A stretch of 64,000 bases of DNA from Paenibacillus melissococcoides. Its GTDB lineage: Bacteria > Bacillota > Bacilli > Paenibacillales > Paenibacillaceae. Positions 42,463 through 51,215 of this stretch are shown piece after piece. The first letter of the stretch is position 1. Each line of letters opens with the position of its first letter. The translations under genes were made by a program, and so were the position numbers. The notes under the pieces are model-generated. The model was not told the origin of the DNA. It saw only the letters and a list, made by a program, of their open reading frames with translations, and searched no databases. The stretch covers positions 248,001 to 312,000 of the forward strand of contig CALYLO010000004.1 in assembly GCA_944800085.1 (NCBI GenBank). The letters run 5' to 3'.

Positions 42463-44454
42463 ATGGAGCAGCGTGCCATCACAGCGGAAGATTTATACCG
42501 GTTCGTATGGTTAAGCGATCCGGCCGTCAATCCGCAGGACGGAACGATTGCATATGTAGCGAGACAGGTCAATGAGGAGAAGAGCGGATACCGCTCCCGC
42601 ATACATATCACGGCAGCAGACGGAACGAAGAGCAAGGCATTTACGAACGGGGAGCAGGACAGCGCGCCTGTCTGGTCGCCGGACGGGACGAAGCTGGCCT
42701 TCCTGCGCAAGAAGGGGAAGCACCAGCAGATCTGGACGATGGCTGCCGACGGGGGCGAAGCGGAAGCCATAACGGACGCGGAGTTCGGCGTCAGCGCATT
42801 TGCTTGGTCGCCGGACAGTTCCCGCCTGTTGTATACATCGAGCATCGCTCCGGCCGAGAGCGAAGAGAAGGAGCAGCAGGAAGACGGCGAGAAGAAGCCT
42901 GGCAAGCAGGCGCTCGTCGTCGATCGGCTGAAATGCAAGGCGGACGGCAAAGGATTGCTTGACGGCAAGCGCACGCATTTATTTTTATTTCATCCCGCAT
43001 CGGGCTCGACCGTGCAATTGACTTCCGGAGATTATGATATTCATGATTTCGCCTGGTCGCCGGACGGCGTTCATGCCGCCTTCTCCGCCAAGCGTGTCGA
43101 GGATGAAGCGGTCGACCCGGATCTCGTCTTCACGCAAGACATCTTCGTCGTGAACTGCGAGGACGGCGCTTGCCGCCGCGTGACGGAGTCCGGTCTTGTC
43201 ATCGGGAAGCTGGCCTTCTCGCCTGATGGGCAAACGATCGCATTCTTCGGCCATGACCGCCAATATGAGAACGCGACCTTGATCCGCCTCTATATCGTAC
43301 CTGCCGCTGGGGGCGCCGCCGTATGCGTAACCGCCGATCTCGATTTGTATCTCGGCAATGCGGCCGTGACCGACATGAAGGCCGGAGGCTCTTCGGCTCC
43401 CGTGTTCACCCCGGACGGCTCCGCCATATACTCGCTCATCTCGGCGGAAGGCAGTGTTCAGCTCGCACGCTTCCCGCTGGAGGGAGGATATGAGGTGCTG
43501 ATCTCTGGCGACCGGGAGATTACCCAATTCACCGCCACGAAGGACGGGCAGCGAATCGTCTTCATCGCGGCCGATCCGCTGCAGCCCGGAGAGCTGTTCA
43601 TCAGGGATACGGGAACGGGTGAAGAGCGCCGGCTGGCCGCCCCGAACGAAGACTTCCTGGCGGAGCTGAAGCTGAGCCGGCCGGAATCGTTCTGGGTCGA
43701 GACCTCCGACGGCTGGAAGGTGCAGGCGTGGATCATGAAGCCGTCAGGAGTGTCTGCGGGCGAGAAGGTGCCGACCATCGTCGAGATTCACGGCGGGCCG
43801 CATACGATGTACGCGAATTCGTTCATGCATGAATTCCAACTGCTTGCCGCCCAGGGCTATGCGGTTCTGTATTCGAACCCGCGCGGCAGCCACGGCTACG
43901 GACAGAAGTTCGTCGATGCTTGCCGCGGAGATTATGGCGGGAAGGATTACGAGGACATTATGGAGGCGCTGGATCAGGCCGTTGCCCGCTACGATTTCGT
44001 GGATGAAGGGCGGCTCGGCGTCACCGGCGGCAGCTACGGCGGCTTCATGACCAACTGGATTGTCGGCCATACGAACCGCTTCAAGGGCGCCGTCACTCAG
44101 CGCTCGATCTCGAACTGGTTCTCTTTCTATGGCGTCAGCGATATCGGCTATTATTTCACCGAGTATCAGATCTGCGCCCAGCCTTGGGAGGATCCGGAGA
44201 AGCTGTGGAAGCATTCGCCGCTCGCTTATGTGAACGAGGTGCAGACGCCTCTGCTTATTCTGCACGGAGAGGACGATCTGCGCTGCCCTATCGAGCAGGC
44301 CGAGCAGCTCTATGTGGCCTTGAAGCGGCTGGGCAAGACGACCCAACTGGTGCGGTTCCCGGGGGCGAATCACGATCTGTCGCGCAACGGGCATCCCGAG
44401 CTGCGCGTAGAGCGTCTGAACCGGATTGCCGGCTGGATGAAGCAATACGTATAG
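42463..44454 (+). CDS. S9-family prolyl oligopeptidase / acylaminoacyl-peptidase
   Basis: A 663-residue serine peptidase similar to YuxL. An N-terminal beta-propeller (about residues 30-390, with repeated WSPDG-type blades) precedes an alpha/beta-hydrolase domain with Ser524 in GGSYGGF, Asp605 in HGEDDLRCP and His637 in GANHDLS, so the catalytic triad is complete. It cleaves short peptides or N-acylated amino acids in the cytoplasm; no signal peptide is visible. GGGAGG seven bases before ATG 42463 selects the start. It is a single gene with the peroxiredoxin remnant upstream and tandem repeats downstream. Confidence 0.93.
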   Translation: MEQRAITAEDLYRFVWLSDPAVNPQDGTIAYVARQVNEEKSGYRSRIHITAADGTKSKAFTNGEQDSAPVWSPDGTKLAFLRKKGKHQQIWTMAADGGEAEAITDAEFGVSAFAWSPDSSRLLYTSSIAPAESEEKEQQEDGEKKPGKQALVVDRLKCKADGKGLLDGKRTHLFLFHPASGSTVQLTSGDYDIHDFAWSPDGVHAAFSAKRVEDEAVDPDLVFTQDIFVVNCEDGACRRVTESGLVIGKLAFSPDGQTIAFFGHDRQYENATLIRLYIVPAAGGAAVCVTADLDLYLGNAAVTDMKAGGSSAPVFTPDGSAIYSLISAEGSVQLARFPLEGGYEVLISGDREITQFTATKDGQRIVFIAADPLQPGELFIRDTGTGEERRLAAPNEDFLAELKLSRPESFWVETSDGWKVQAWIMKPSGVSAGEKVPTIVEIHGGPHTMYANSFMHEFQLLAAQGYAVLYSNPRGSHGYGQKFVDACRGDYGGKDYEDIMEALDQAVARYDFVDEGRLGVTGGSYGGFMTNWIVGHTNRFKGAVTQRSISNWFSFYGVSDIGYYFTEYQICAQPWEDPEKLWKHSPLAYVNEVQTPLLILHGEDDLRCPIEQAEQLYVALKRLGKTTQLVRFPGANHDLSRNGHPELRVERLNRIAGWMKQYV

Positions 44455-44502
44455 TTGGGGTTGCGTCAACGCCCGCAGGACGTCCCGGCCCCGGCCCCGG
44501 CG

Positions 44503-44645
44503 CGATATTTCGTATGAATTGCAGGATGTGTCGCACACCGGAGCGATATTCCGCATGAATTGCAGGCGCACACCGGATCGATATTCCGGATGATTGCAGG
44601 ACATCTCGAACCCCGGCACGATATCTTGCGGGATGATGAGCAGGG
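44503..44645. repeat. Imperfect tandem repeat, four units of 35-41 bases
   Basis: Units begin CGATATT-CG at 44503, 44544, 44579 and 44619 and share ATGAATTGCAGG and CACCGG. They lie between the S9 peptidase gene and dispersed repeat copy B. No coding frame is apparent. Confidence 0.65.
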
Positions 44646-44784
44646 AGCGAAGGGGCTGACTGAGAAGGCGGAAGCGGAAAAGCGGCGGCGGAAAAAATGG
44701 AAGCCGGAAAAGCGGCAGAAGATGATGAGCCAGTAAAATCCTGCGCCAATGCAGCAATTTTCGTTATTTGGTGCGCTATTGGAG

Positions 44785-46296
44785 CACTAGCGTTGCATCG
44801 AGCGGTTAGTTCATAATCTAATTTCAATTAACATCAATATATGATATATATTTACATTTGCGATGTCCGCGCTAAGTCTAAAAAAGTCGAGCTGGAAACA
44901 GACCCTACGCGTTATCCATTATATGTAAAAATCGTTTTCGTTTGTCATTACGTCACAATCAGTCTCGGTTTCATCGACTTTGTTGCCTTTTTCGGACGTC
45001 TCCCATTTCGCTTTGGTCGACCTCTAGATGTTCGAGTCGGCTTGCGGTTGAGTGCAGCGATCAAATTTTCCCATGGTTTTTCCGCATAGATGCGAATCAA
45101 CTGGAGGAGGTCCCATGTCGACTTTTTACAGTCCAGTGTTAATTTAATCAGCAAACAGAGAGCATACGCGATTAAAGCAATATACATTTGGTTCCAAATC
45201 GCTTCGGCCGTATAACCGTGGGGTTTTACCAATCGAATATGCTGCTTGACCCATTTAAAAAACAACTCAATATGCCAGCGATTTCGATAAATCTCGGCAA
45301 TTTGATGTGCGGATAAGTCAAATCGATTCGTTACAATTCGATAGGTACGCCCTTGGTCATCCTTAAACTCAATCAAACGCAGAACCGCTGGCAGCTCCGG
45401 CATCGTCACATCAGCATCAAGGATAAACCCATTCTGCCTTTTGGGGAGGTCTCTTTTTCTGATGATCGTTAACCGGCTCTTTTGCTTGACGCGGCAAACA
45501 AATTTAATCTTATCCTCTACCCATTTCTGAAAATGGTCGTATACCTGGTATCCTCGGTCCATCACGTAGGTCGCATCTTTATCCACTGTAAATTCCAACA
45601 CGACTTCATGATCGGCTACATCTTTGGTTGAAGCGACGATCTTGTCTGGATACATCGTTTTGGAGTCCGCAACGACCAAGGAGGTGTGCATCTTCACGCC
45701 ATGGCTACTTTTGGAACAATAGGACCATTTCGCGAGAATGGGAGGTAGTGTAATTCCCGATGAATCGATTAGCTTGAGTTTCCCAATACCAGGCGTAATG
45801 CCGCGTTTCCCTTTTGTAAGTTGCTTGATTCGATCAATGAGCGAGAAAAAGAGCGTCTGAAGATACTCCATAGGCAGCCGTTTCAGCTTCCGCGATAGTT
45901 GAGAAGCGCTTATGCTCTTGAGACCCAGAAGATCTTGAAATTCAGGATTAGCCGCTACATGCTCTGACATGACTTTGTATGAGTCTCGTTGCTGAAGCTG
46001 TGCCTCTACAAATAAGAGTGTCGAAGAGCCGACAAACAGCTTTTGGGCCCGGTAATCCAATGACTCGTGTCGAGTAGAATGGACATGTAACCATTTTAGG
46101 CATTGACAAATGACGTTATGATTCGGTACGTTATCCATAAGAAATCTCCTTTGTTGAGGCGTTTTATGGATAACGTTAGGGTAACTCAACAATAGGAGAT
46201 TTCTTTATTTTTGTCCATGAATATAGTTCAATAAGTTACAAATATAGAGACTTATGGGATAGAAATTTTCGTAAAAAGATTGATGCAACGCTAGTG
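44785..46296 (-). mobile_element. IS4-family insertion sequence 1
   Basis: About 1512 bases with the perfect terminal inverted repeat CACTAGCGTTGCATC. It is flanked by CTATTGGAG (44776-44784) and CTATTGGAT (46297-46305), a duplication of eight or nine bases with one mismatch at its edge. A partial copy lies at 26141-26384. Confidence 0.88.
44948..46138 (-). CDS. IS4-family transposase
   Basis: A 396-residue DDE transposase: GKLKLIDSSGI (first Asp), DRGYQVYDHFQKWVEDKI (second Asp), and the IS4 signature YRNRWHIELFFKWVKQHI (the Y-R-E-K block with the Glu). The last 30 residues are basic. AAAGGAG seven bases before ATG 46138 sets the start. The gene is intact. Confidence 0.92.
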   Translation of the reverse strand: MDNVPNHNVICQCLKWLHVHSTRHESLDYRAQKLFVGSSTLLFVEAQLQQRDSYKVMSEHVAANPEFQDLLGLKSISASQLSRKLKRLPMEYLQTLFFSLIDRIKQLTKGKRGITPGIGKLKLIDSSGITLPPILAKWSYCSKSSHGVKMHTSLVVADSKTMYPDKIVASTKDVADHEVVLEFTVDKDATYVMDRGYQVYDHFQKWVEDKIKFVCRVKQKSRLTIIRKRDLPKRQNGFILDADVTMPELPAVLRLIEFKDDQGRTYRIVTNRFDLSAHQIAEIYRNRWHIELFFKWVKQHIRLVKPHGYTAEAIWNQMYIALIAYALCLLIKLTLDCKKSTWDLLQLIRIYAEKPWENLIAALNRKPTRTSRGRPKRNGRRPKKATKSMKPRLIVT

Positions 46297-46644
46297 CTAT
46301 TGGATGGAATTCCTGCTAAAATACATTATTTTTATCCATTTTTGTCTAATATCCATCAGATACCCGGAAATTGATGCCGTTTTGCAGGAAGTCCTCTAAC
46401 GGAACACACGTCACAAGGAAAAACTGCATTTTCGCCGTTTTTTTGGTCCAGTCGAGCTGTGAGAAGCGGGGATGGGGCTGTCTCGTGGAGATTAAAAAGG
46501 GACAGCCCCGCTATCTTATTAGGTCAGCCGGAGATTACGGGTTGGCCTTTTTTCATCGTTGCCTTAGGGTATCGTTGCCGCCGGGAGCCCCCGCGCCGGG
46601 GCTTGATGCCCGCTTCCAGCGCTTGTGCCCGGAACATCCTGCCG

Positions 46645-48437
46645 TTACGGCTGCCGCCTTCCCTCCGCCGTCCACGCCGGCCGCACCCATAAGGCCGTCA
46701 CGTCGGGGAAGGCGAACGGATCGAATTGAATATCCCGCAGCATCCGATCGAAGCGATGCCGATGCCGCGGATGATACAGAAACACGAGCAGCATGTTGTC
46801 ATGAAGATAGCGGATAATCTCATCGCCAACCGCTTCCCCCGCAAGCGGAGGCGCTTGCTTTATCTTCTCCAACAACCCGTCGATAAGTTGGATATGCTCG
46901 TCAGCCATCCATTTCCGAAAAGGAAGCACCGGATTCTGAAAGGCTCCCATCATGGACAGAAGCGGATCATGCGACGAGACGTATCCGGACAAAATCAAGT
47001 CCATGCGCTCTTCGCGAGAGCCGTCATACAGCTCGCCGAGGGCATACGGATGAAGAACCAGATCGAGCCCGATCCGTGCCGCCCGCCGCTTCAGCCAGCG
47101 CCCCTCCTCCCATGCCGCAGGCAGATCGAGCAGGGACAGATGCACCTCCTCGCCCTTATAACCGCTCTGGGCCAGCCAATGCCGCGCCTGCCGCAGGCTC
47201 CGTGCGAACGGCTTGCTCTTCCCCGGGACAAAATGTGAAGCCGGGACGAGCCCGCTTCGGCCCAGATCGCGCCACATCGCCTCCACGTCGCACAGCTCCT
47301 GAATGGCGTGCCGCAGCGCCCGGTCCTGCATCCGCCCGGCGTCCCTCGTATTGAACAACAGGAAGCGGAAGCCTTGCTCGACCCGCTCCTCCACGGCCGC
47401 ATGCTCCATCTCCTTCTCTTCATTGCCGCCTCTCATTGCTTCGGGTGGTTCGCCGCTCCCGGCCAGGCGGTAGCCGATCTGCCGGGCGGCATCCGGAGGC
47501 ACATGCCAAAATTGGACGGTATCGATATAAGGCCGCAGCCCGAAATAATCATCGAACGCTTCCAGCACGGCTTTGTGCCGATTGCATTCGGTGAGCATAT
47601 ACGGGCCGGTTCCGATGAAATGCTGCTCATGAACAGGGGCATCCGCCGCTACGATCGTCGTCGGCGCCGCTGCCAGGAAGCGGCCGAACAGCGGGTTCGG
47701 GCGCTTCAGCACAATCCGGACGGCAAGCGGGTTCAAGCAGTCCACCGCATCGATATCCTCCGCCAGCCATCGATTGGCGCAGTCCGGCGCATCAACCGCT
47801 CCAGGCTGAACTTCACGTCGCCGCTTGCCAGCGGCCGGCGGTGATGGAAGCGGACCTGCTTCCGCAGATAGACGGTCCACGTCCGGGAGTCCGCATCCGT
47901 CTCTCAGGCGGCGGCCAGATGAGGAAGCAGCCGATCCCGCGCCGCATCGTACCGCAGCAGCGTGTCGCCGATAAGCGGGACGAGCATCAGATCGTAGGTA
48001 ATGGAAGCCTGGGCCGGATCAAGATTCGTTACGGGCAAGGTCGCGAGCGCCTGCAGCACGTCGGTGATCGGGTCCGGCGCCTGAAGCCCCAGCAGCTCTT
48101 GAACCGGCCGCAGCAGTTGGCCGTTCCACTGCTTCGGGCAAGGAAGCTGGAGAATATGCATCAACCGCTCCATATTTTTGGCAAGCAGACTGTGCCGGAT
48201 CGCCGCGTTCAGATCGTCTTGAAAACCGGTCCGGAACCGGATCTCGGAACAATGGCCCCTGCCTCTGCCGGGAACGCAGGAGCAGATGCCGTCCTCGTCC
48301 AGTTTTTTTAATTTGCGCTTCGCCTGCTTGCTGCTGCATTTCCAGACTTCGGCCAGCTCGTCCAGCCGGAGCCGCACGCGGCGCTCCGCCTCGCGCGGGT
48401 AGAAATGGGCGCGCATCTTCAAATAATCGGTGTTCAT
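46645..48437 (-). pseudogene. sgrR: SgrR-like regulator with solute-binding domain, broken
   Basis: The first frame (48437 to 47904) has a winged-helix DNA-binding start (RVRLRLDELAEVWKCSSKQA) and the beginning of an SBP_bac_5 domain (TNLDPAQASITYDLMLVPLI). It stops at TGA 47904-47906 where a Trp would fit (LAAA, stop, ETDADSRTWTVYLRKQ), continues in that frame to about 47780, and then needs a frameshift to enter 46645-47780, which encodes the rest of the binding domain (FGRFLAAAPTTIVAADAPVH, GTGPYMLTECNRHKA). Family members sense sugar phosphates or small solutes. GAGGT precedes ATG 48437. One nonsense codon and one shift make this a pseudogene. Confidence 0.78.
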
Positions 48438-48566
48438 GTTTTACCTCTAATGCAAAAGGGGACATTTAAGTCATGATTATACCCTTTTTTCCGCTTTTAC
48501 AAAGGAGATAATAGAGGGGGCAGGCTTGCGCCATTAGTATTTACGAGGAATGAGAGGAGAGCGGAC

Positions 48567-49098
48567 ATGTTTGCGACAGAACGGATCAAGCTCCGCAAAA
48601 TGACGGAGCAGGACATCAGCGTCTATCACAAGTGGAGAAATACGCCGGAAGCGATGTACTGGACGAACCCGGCGATGGACGTATATAGCGAGGAGGAGAC
48701 GGCGGGGTTTGTGAGGAATGTCATTCTTGGCTCGTCGGCTTCCAAAAACCTACATCATCGCGGATGCGGCGGATGACAAGCCGTTCGGCGTCACTTCGCT
48801 GATCGCGATCGATGAGAAGAACCGGAATGCCGAGCTGATTATCGATATCGGCGAGCCGGATTACTGGGGGAAGGGATACGGGCGCGAGGCGCTCTCGCTG
48901 CTTCTGCCCTACGCCTTCCGCGAGCTGAATCTTCACCGCGTGTCCCTGCGGGTGTTCAGCTTCAATGCAAGAGCCATCGCCTTGTACGAGAAGATGGGCT
49001 TCCGCCGGGAAGGCGTCTCCCGGGAAGCGTTGTACCGCGACGGAGCGTGGCATCATATTATCCATATGGGCATGCTGCAATCGGAGTTCACGGACTGA
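48567..49098 (+). pseudogene. GNAT N-acetyltransferase (RimJ/RimL type), frameshifted
   Basis: The first frame (from ATG 48567 after GAGAGGAG) gives LRKMTEQDISVYHKWRNTPE, the second gives IIDIGEPDYWGKGYGREALS with the acetyl-CoA loop and YEKMGFRREGVSREALYRDG. Removing one A from the AAAAA at 48744-48748 joins them as ASKTYIIADAADDKPFG, giving about 176 residues. A length change in this A run, real or a sequencing error, explains the break. A strong terminator follows. Confidence 0.8.
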
Positions 49099-49150
49099 AC
49101 CGGCGGGCCGGAACCCCAGCATGCGGGAGACAAGCATGTCTTCTTGGCAG

Positions 49151-49199
49151 AGCAGCCTGACGGGAGGGAAGATACCCCTCCGCCGTCAGGCTGCTTTTT
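49151..49199 (+). terminator. Intrinsic terminator of the GNAT gene
   Basis: AGCAGCCTGACGG and CCGTCAGGCTGCT pair over 13 bases, followed by TTTTT. Confidence 0.92.
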
Positions 49200-49225
49200 C
49201 ATATATGCGATAATTCGGATCCGGG

Positions 49226-51211
49226 TCACGTTTGCGAAGCTTGGAGCTGCTCGTATTTGGCCACATATTTGAGCACCGTATCGATATAGGTCGCATGCGA
49301 CCAAGTCAGCGGCGCGACCGACACGGGGCTGCCGTCGTACGGATCGAGCTGTTCCGGCAGCAGACCGCTCGGCAGGCTGTGATCGGCGACCCAGCGCAGC
49401 GTGCGGCGCGCCGATACGAGCTGTTCGAGCGAGGTCGCGGTGGCGATGTCATAACAAGCGAACCAGAGCGTGCAGATGATCCACGGATTGCCGGGAGCCA
49501 CCTCCATGTCGGAGCAGCGCTGGAAATAGTAGTCGCCCCAATAGCGCGCGATTCCGCCTGTGGCGCTGCGCACCGACAAGGCCTCTCTCAAGGAGCGCAT
49601 CGTCGAGGCGACGCGCGGATCGTCCGGCGGCAGCACGCCGAAGGCGTAGATGCCGAAGATGCTGCTCTCGGGCGTCATATCCTGCCGCCATTGGCCGTCG
49701 ACCCGGTGCAGCCCGCGCGCGAACCGGCCGTGTTCCTCGTTCCACAGATGCCGCAGCATCCCGGCCTTGATCTCCTCCGCCCCCCGCGCATAGGCGTCCG
49801 AGCGCTCGTCATCGCCGAACAGGGCGGCGAAGCGGGCGGCCGCCGTCAATCCCCCGTACACGGCGGCGGAGGTGAAGGTGAAGATGCCGTACCGCTCTTC
49901 CCACAGATCGTAGCTCGGGCGGGGGAGGCCGAGGCGGTCGTCGCAATATTCGAGCAGGAAGCGCGCCGCCTTCCGGATGAAGGTGCGGTACAGCGATTGC
50001 GGCAATTCGATGTCTTCATGGAGCTCATAATCTTGCCAGAGCGCGTGCAGGACGAGCGCCGTCTCATCCTCTTGAATGGGCAGCTGCTCCTGGCCGTCAT
50101 GCAAATACGGATGCCAGCTGGAGCCGACTGTCCCGTCCGGATTATATTTATGAAGCAAATAACCGTCCTCGGTCAATGCATCCGCGCAGAAACGGAAAAA
50201 GGGGGCGATCATGCCGTGATAGCCCGCGGCGGACATCGCCTGTGCGACGAGCGCGCCGTCTCGCGGCCACATGTAGCTGTAATGATCCCGATTGAACTGC
50301 ATGATGTCCGTATCATTGGCGGCGATAATCGCGCCGTTCACGTCCGTCTGGCTGCGGACCGCCAGCAGGCTCTGCTTGTAAAGCCGCACGAGATCCGGCT
50401 CCAGATCGGCGAACGGCTTGCTCCGCTTATTCGTCCAGCGCTGCCAATAGGTCCGCACCCGATCGATCAGTCTCCCGGGGTGGCTGTCGGCCACATAGCG
50501 GTCCAGACGCTTCACCTCTTCCAGCCGGATGCCGGCGCTGAACCAGTAAAAGGCTTCCCGCATCTCGCCGCCCGGGACGAACAGGCGCAGGCTGAACGTG
50601 CTGTCCACCGAGCCTTGCGCGATCGGATTGCCCATTAGATGGCCGTCCTCTGCATCCTTCCACGTTCCCTCGGCCTGATGGAACCGCTTGATCCCGGTCG
50701 TATACTCGTATATTCCGGCCGTCGTGCCCTCCGCTTGGGCGGAGAGGCCGTTGAACATGAAGTAGCTGTCTTTTTTGTAGTGGAACAGGGTCCGGTTATC
50801 CGGGTAGAAGGCGGCCGTATCTCCCACCTCGGTCTCGTTAATGGCCAGATCCTGATGGAAAAACATCCGAATCTCCCGCGCCTTATCCGCCTCGTTCCGC
50901 ACTTGAATGCGCCGCAGAAAGATGTTTTCCCGCTGGTGGACGGCATCGTTGATCCGCAGCGTCAAGCCGAGGCCGTCATGGGAGGCCTCCACCTCGGTAA
51001 CGAGGGAGTCTTCGGCATAGGCCGGCAAGACGCGCCAGCCGTCGTCCTCCAGCCAACTGAAGCGGCCGTCCGCCCAGAGGCCGGTGCGGCAGCGGTAGCC
51101 GCCGACATGATTGACCTGCCCGACATACGGATAATAGATATCCCGGATGTAGCATCGATCGTCCAGGTTGACAAGGAACTTGCCGTTGCCTACGACAAGC
51201 GGTCTCGGCAT
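49226..51211 (-). CDS. Glycoside hydrolase family 15 (glucoamylase-like)
   Basis: A 661-residue GH15 enzyme: an N-terminal beta-sandwich domain (about residues 1-260) and an (alpha/alpha)6 barrel. Barrel motifs are RDHYSYMWPRDGALVAQAMS, YDLWEERYGIFTFTSAAVYG with the general-acid Glu region, and SGLLPEQLDPYDG with the second catalytic Glu. It would release glucose from alpha-glucans or act on trehalose-like substrates. It has no signal peptide, so it is cytoplasmic. It begins four bases after the preceding gene's stop and is the last of the four-gene operon, as the degrading counterpart to the synthetic enzymes. Confidence 0.9.
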   Translation of the reverse strand: MPRPLVVGNGKFLVNLDDRCYIRDIYYPYVGQVNHVGGYRCRTGLWADGRFSWLEDDGWRVLPAYAEDSLVTEVEASHDGLGLTLRINDAVHQRENIFLRRIQVRNEADKAREIRMFFHQDLAINETEVGDTAAFYPDNRTLFHYKKDSYFMFNGLSAQAEGTTAGIYEYTTGIKRFHQAEGTWKDAEDGHLMGNPIAQGSVDSTFSLRLFVPGGEMREAFYWFSAGIRLEEVKRLDRYVADSHPGRLIDRVRTYWQRWTNKRSKPFADLEPDLVRLYKQSLLAVRSQTDVNGAIIAANDTDIMQFNRDHYSYMWPRDGALVAQAMSAAGYHGMIAPFFRFCADALTEDGYLLHKYNPDGTVGSSWHPYLHDGQEQLPIQEDETALVLHALWQDYELHEDIELPQSLYRTFIRKAARFLLEYCDDRLGLPRPSYDLWEERYGIFTFTSAAVYGGLTAAARFAALFGDDERSDAYARGAEEIKAGMLRHLWNEEHGRFARGLHRVDGQWRQDMTPESSIFGIYAFGVLPPDDPRVASTMRSLREALSVRSATGGIARYWGDYYFQRCSDMEVAPGNPWIICTLWFACYDIATATSLEQLVSARRTLRWVADHSLPSGLLPEQLDPYDGSPVSVAPLTWSHATYIDTVLKYVAKYEQLQASQT

Positions 51212-51215
51212 CGTA

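Larger units (their letters stand above)
44646..46509. repeat. Dispersed repeat, copy B, split by an IS4 element
   Basis: The left part (44646-44784) and right part (46297-46509) together match copy A at 30590-30941, including GGAATTCCTGC, AAATTGATGCCGTTTTGCAG and GTCGAGCTGTGAGAAGC. It ends with a hairpin of GGGGCTGTC and GACAGCCCC (46474-46509). Bases 46510-46644 contain a small terminator-like stem followed by six T (46522-46553) and no gene. Confidence 0.75.

Noticed and set aside
44841..45089. Plus-strand frame of 82 codons, also present at 26136-26357
   Set aside because: It is the antisense of the conserved 3' end of the IS4 transposase, and recurs only because the element does.
47904..47906. 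In-frame TGA in the sgrR-like gene as a selenocysteine codon, given selD nearby
   Set aside because: The position fits Trp in the family, a frameshift follows shortly after, and no selA, selB or SECIS-like hairpin is evident.
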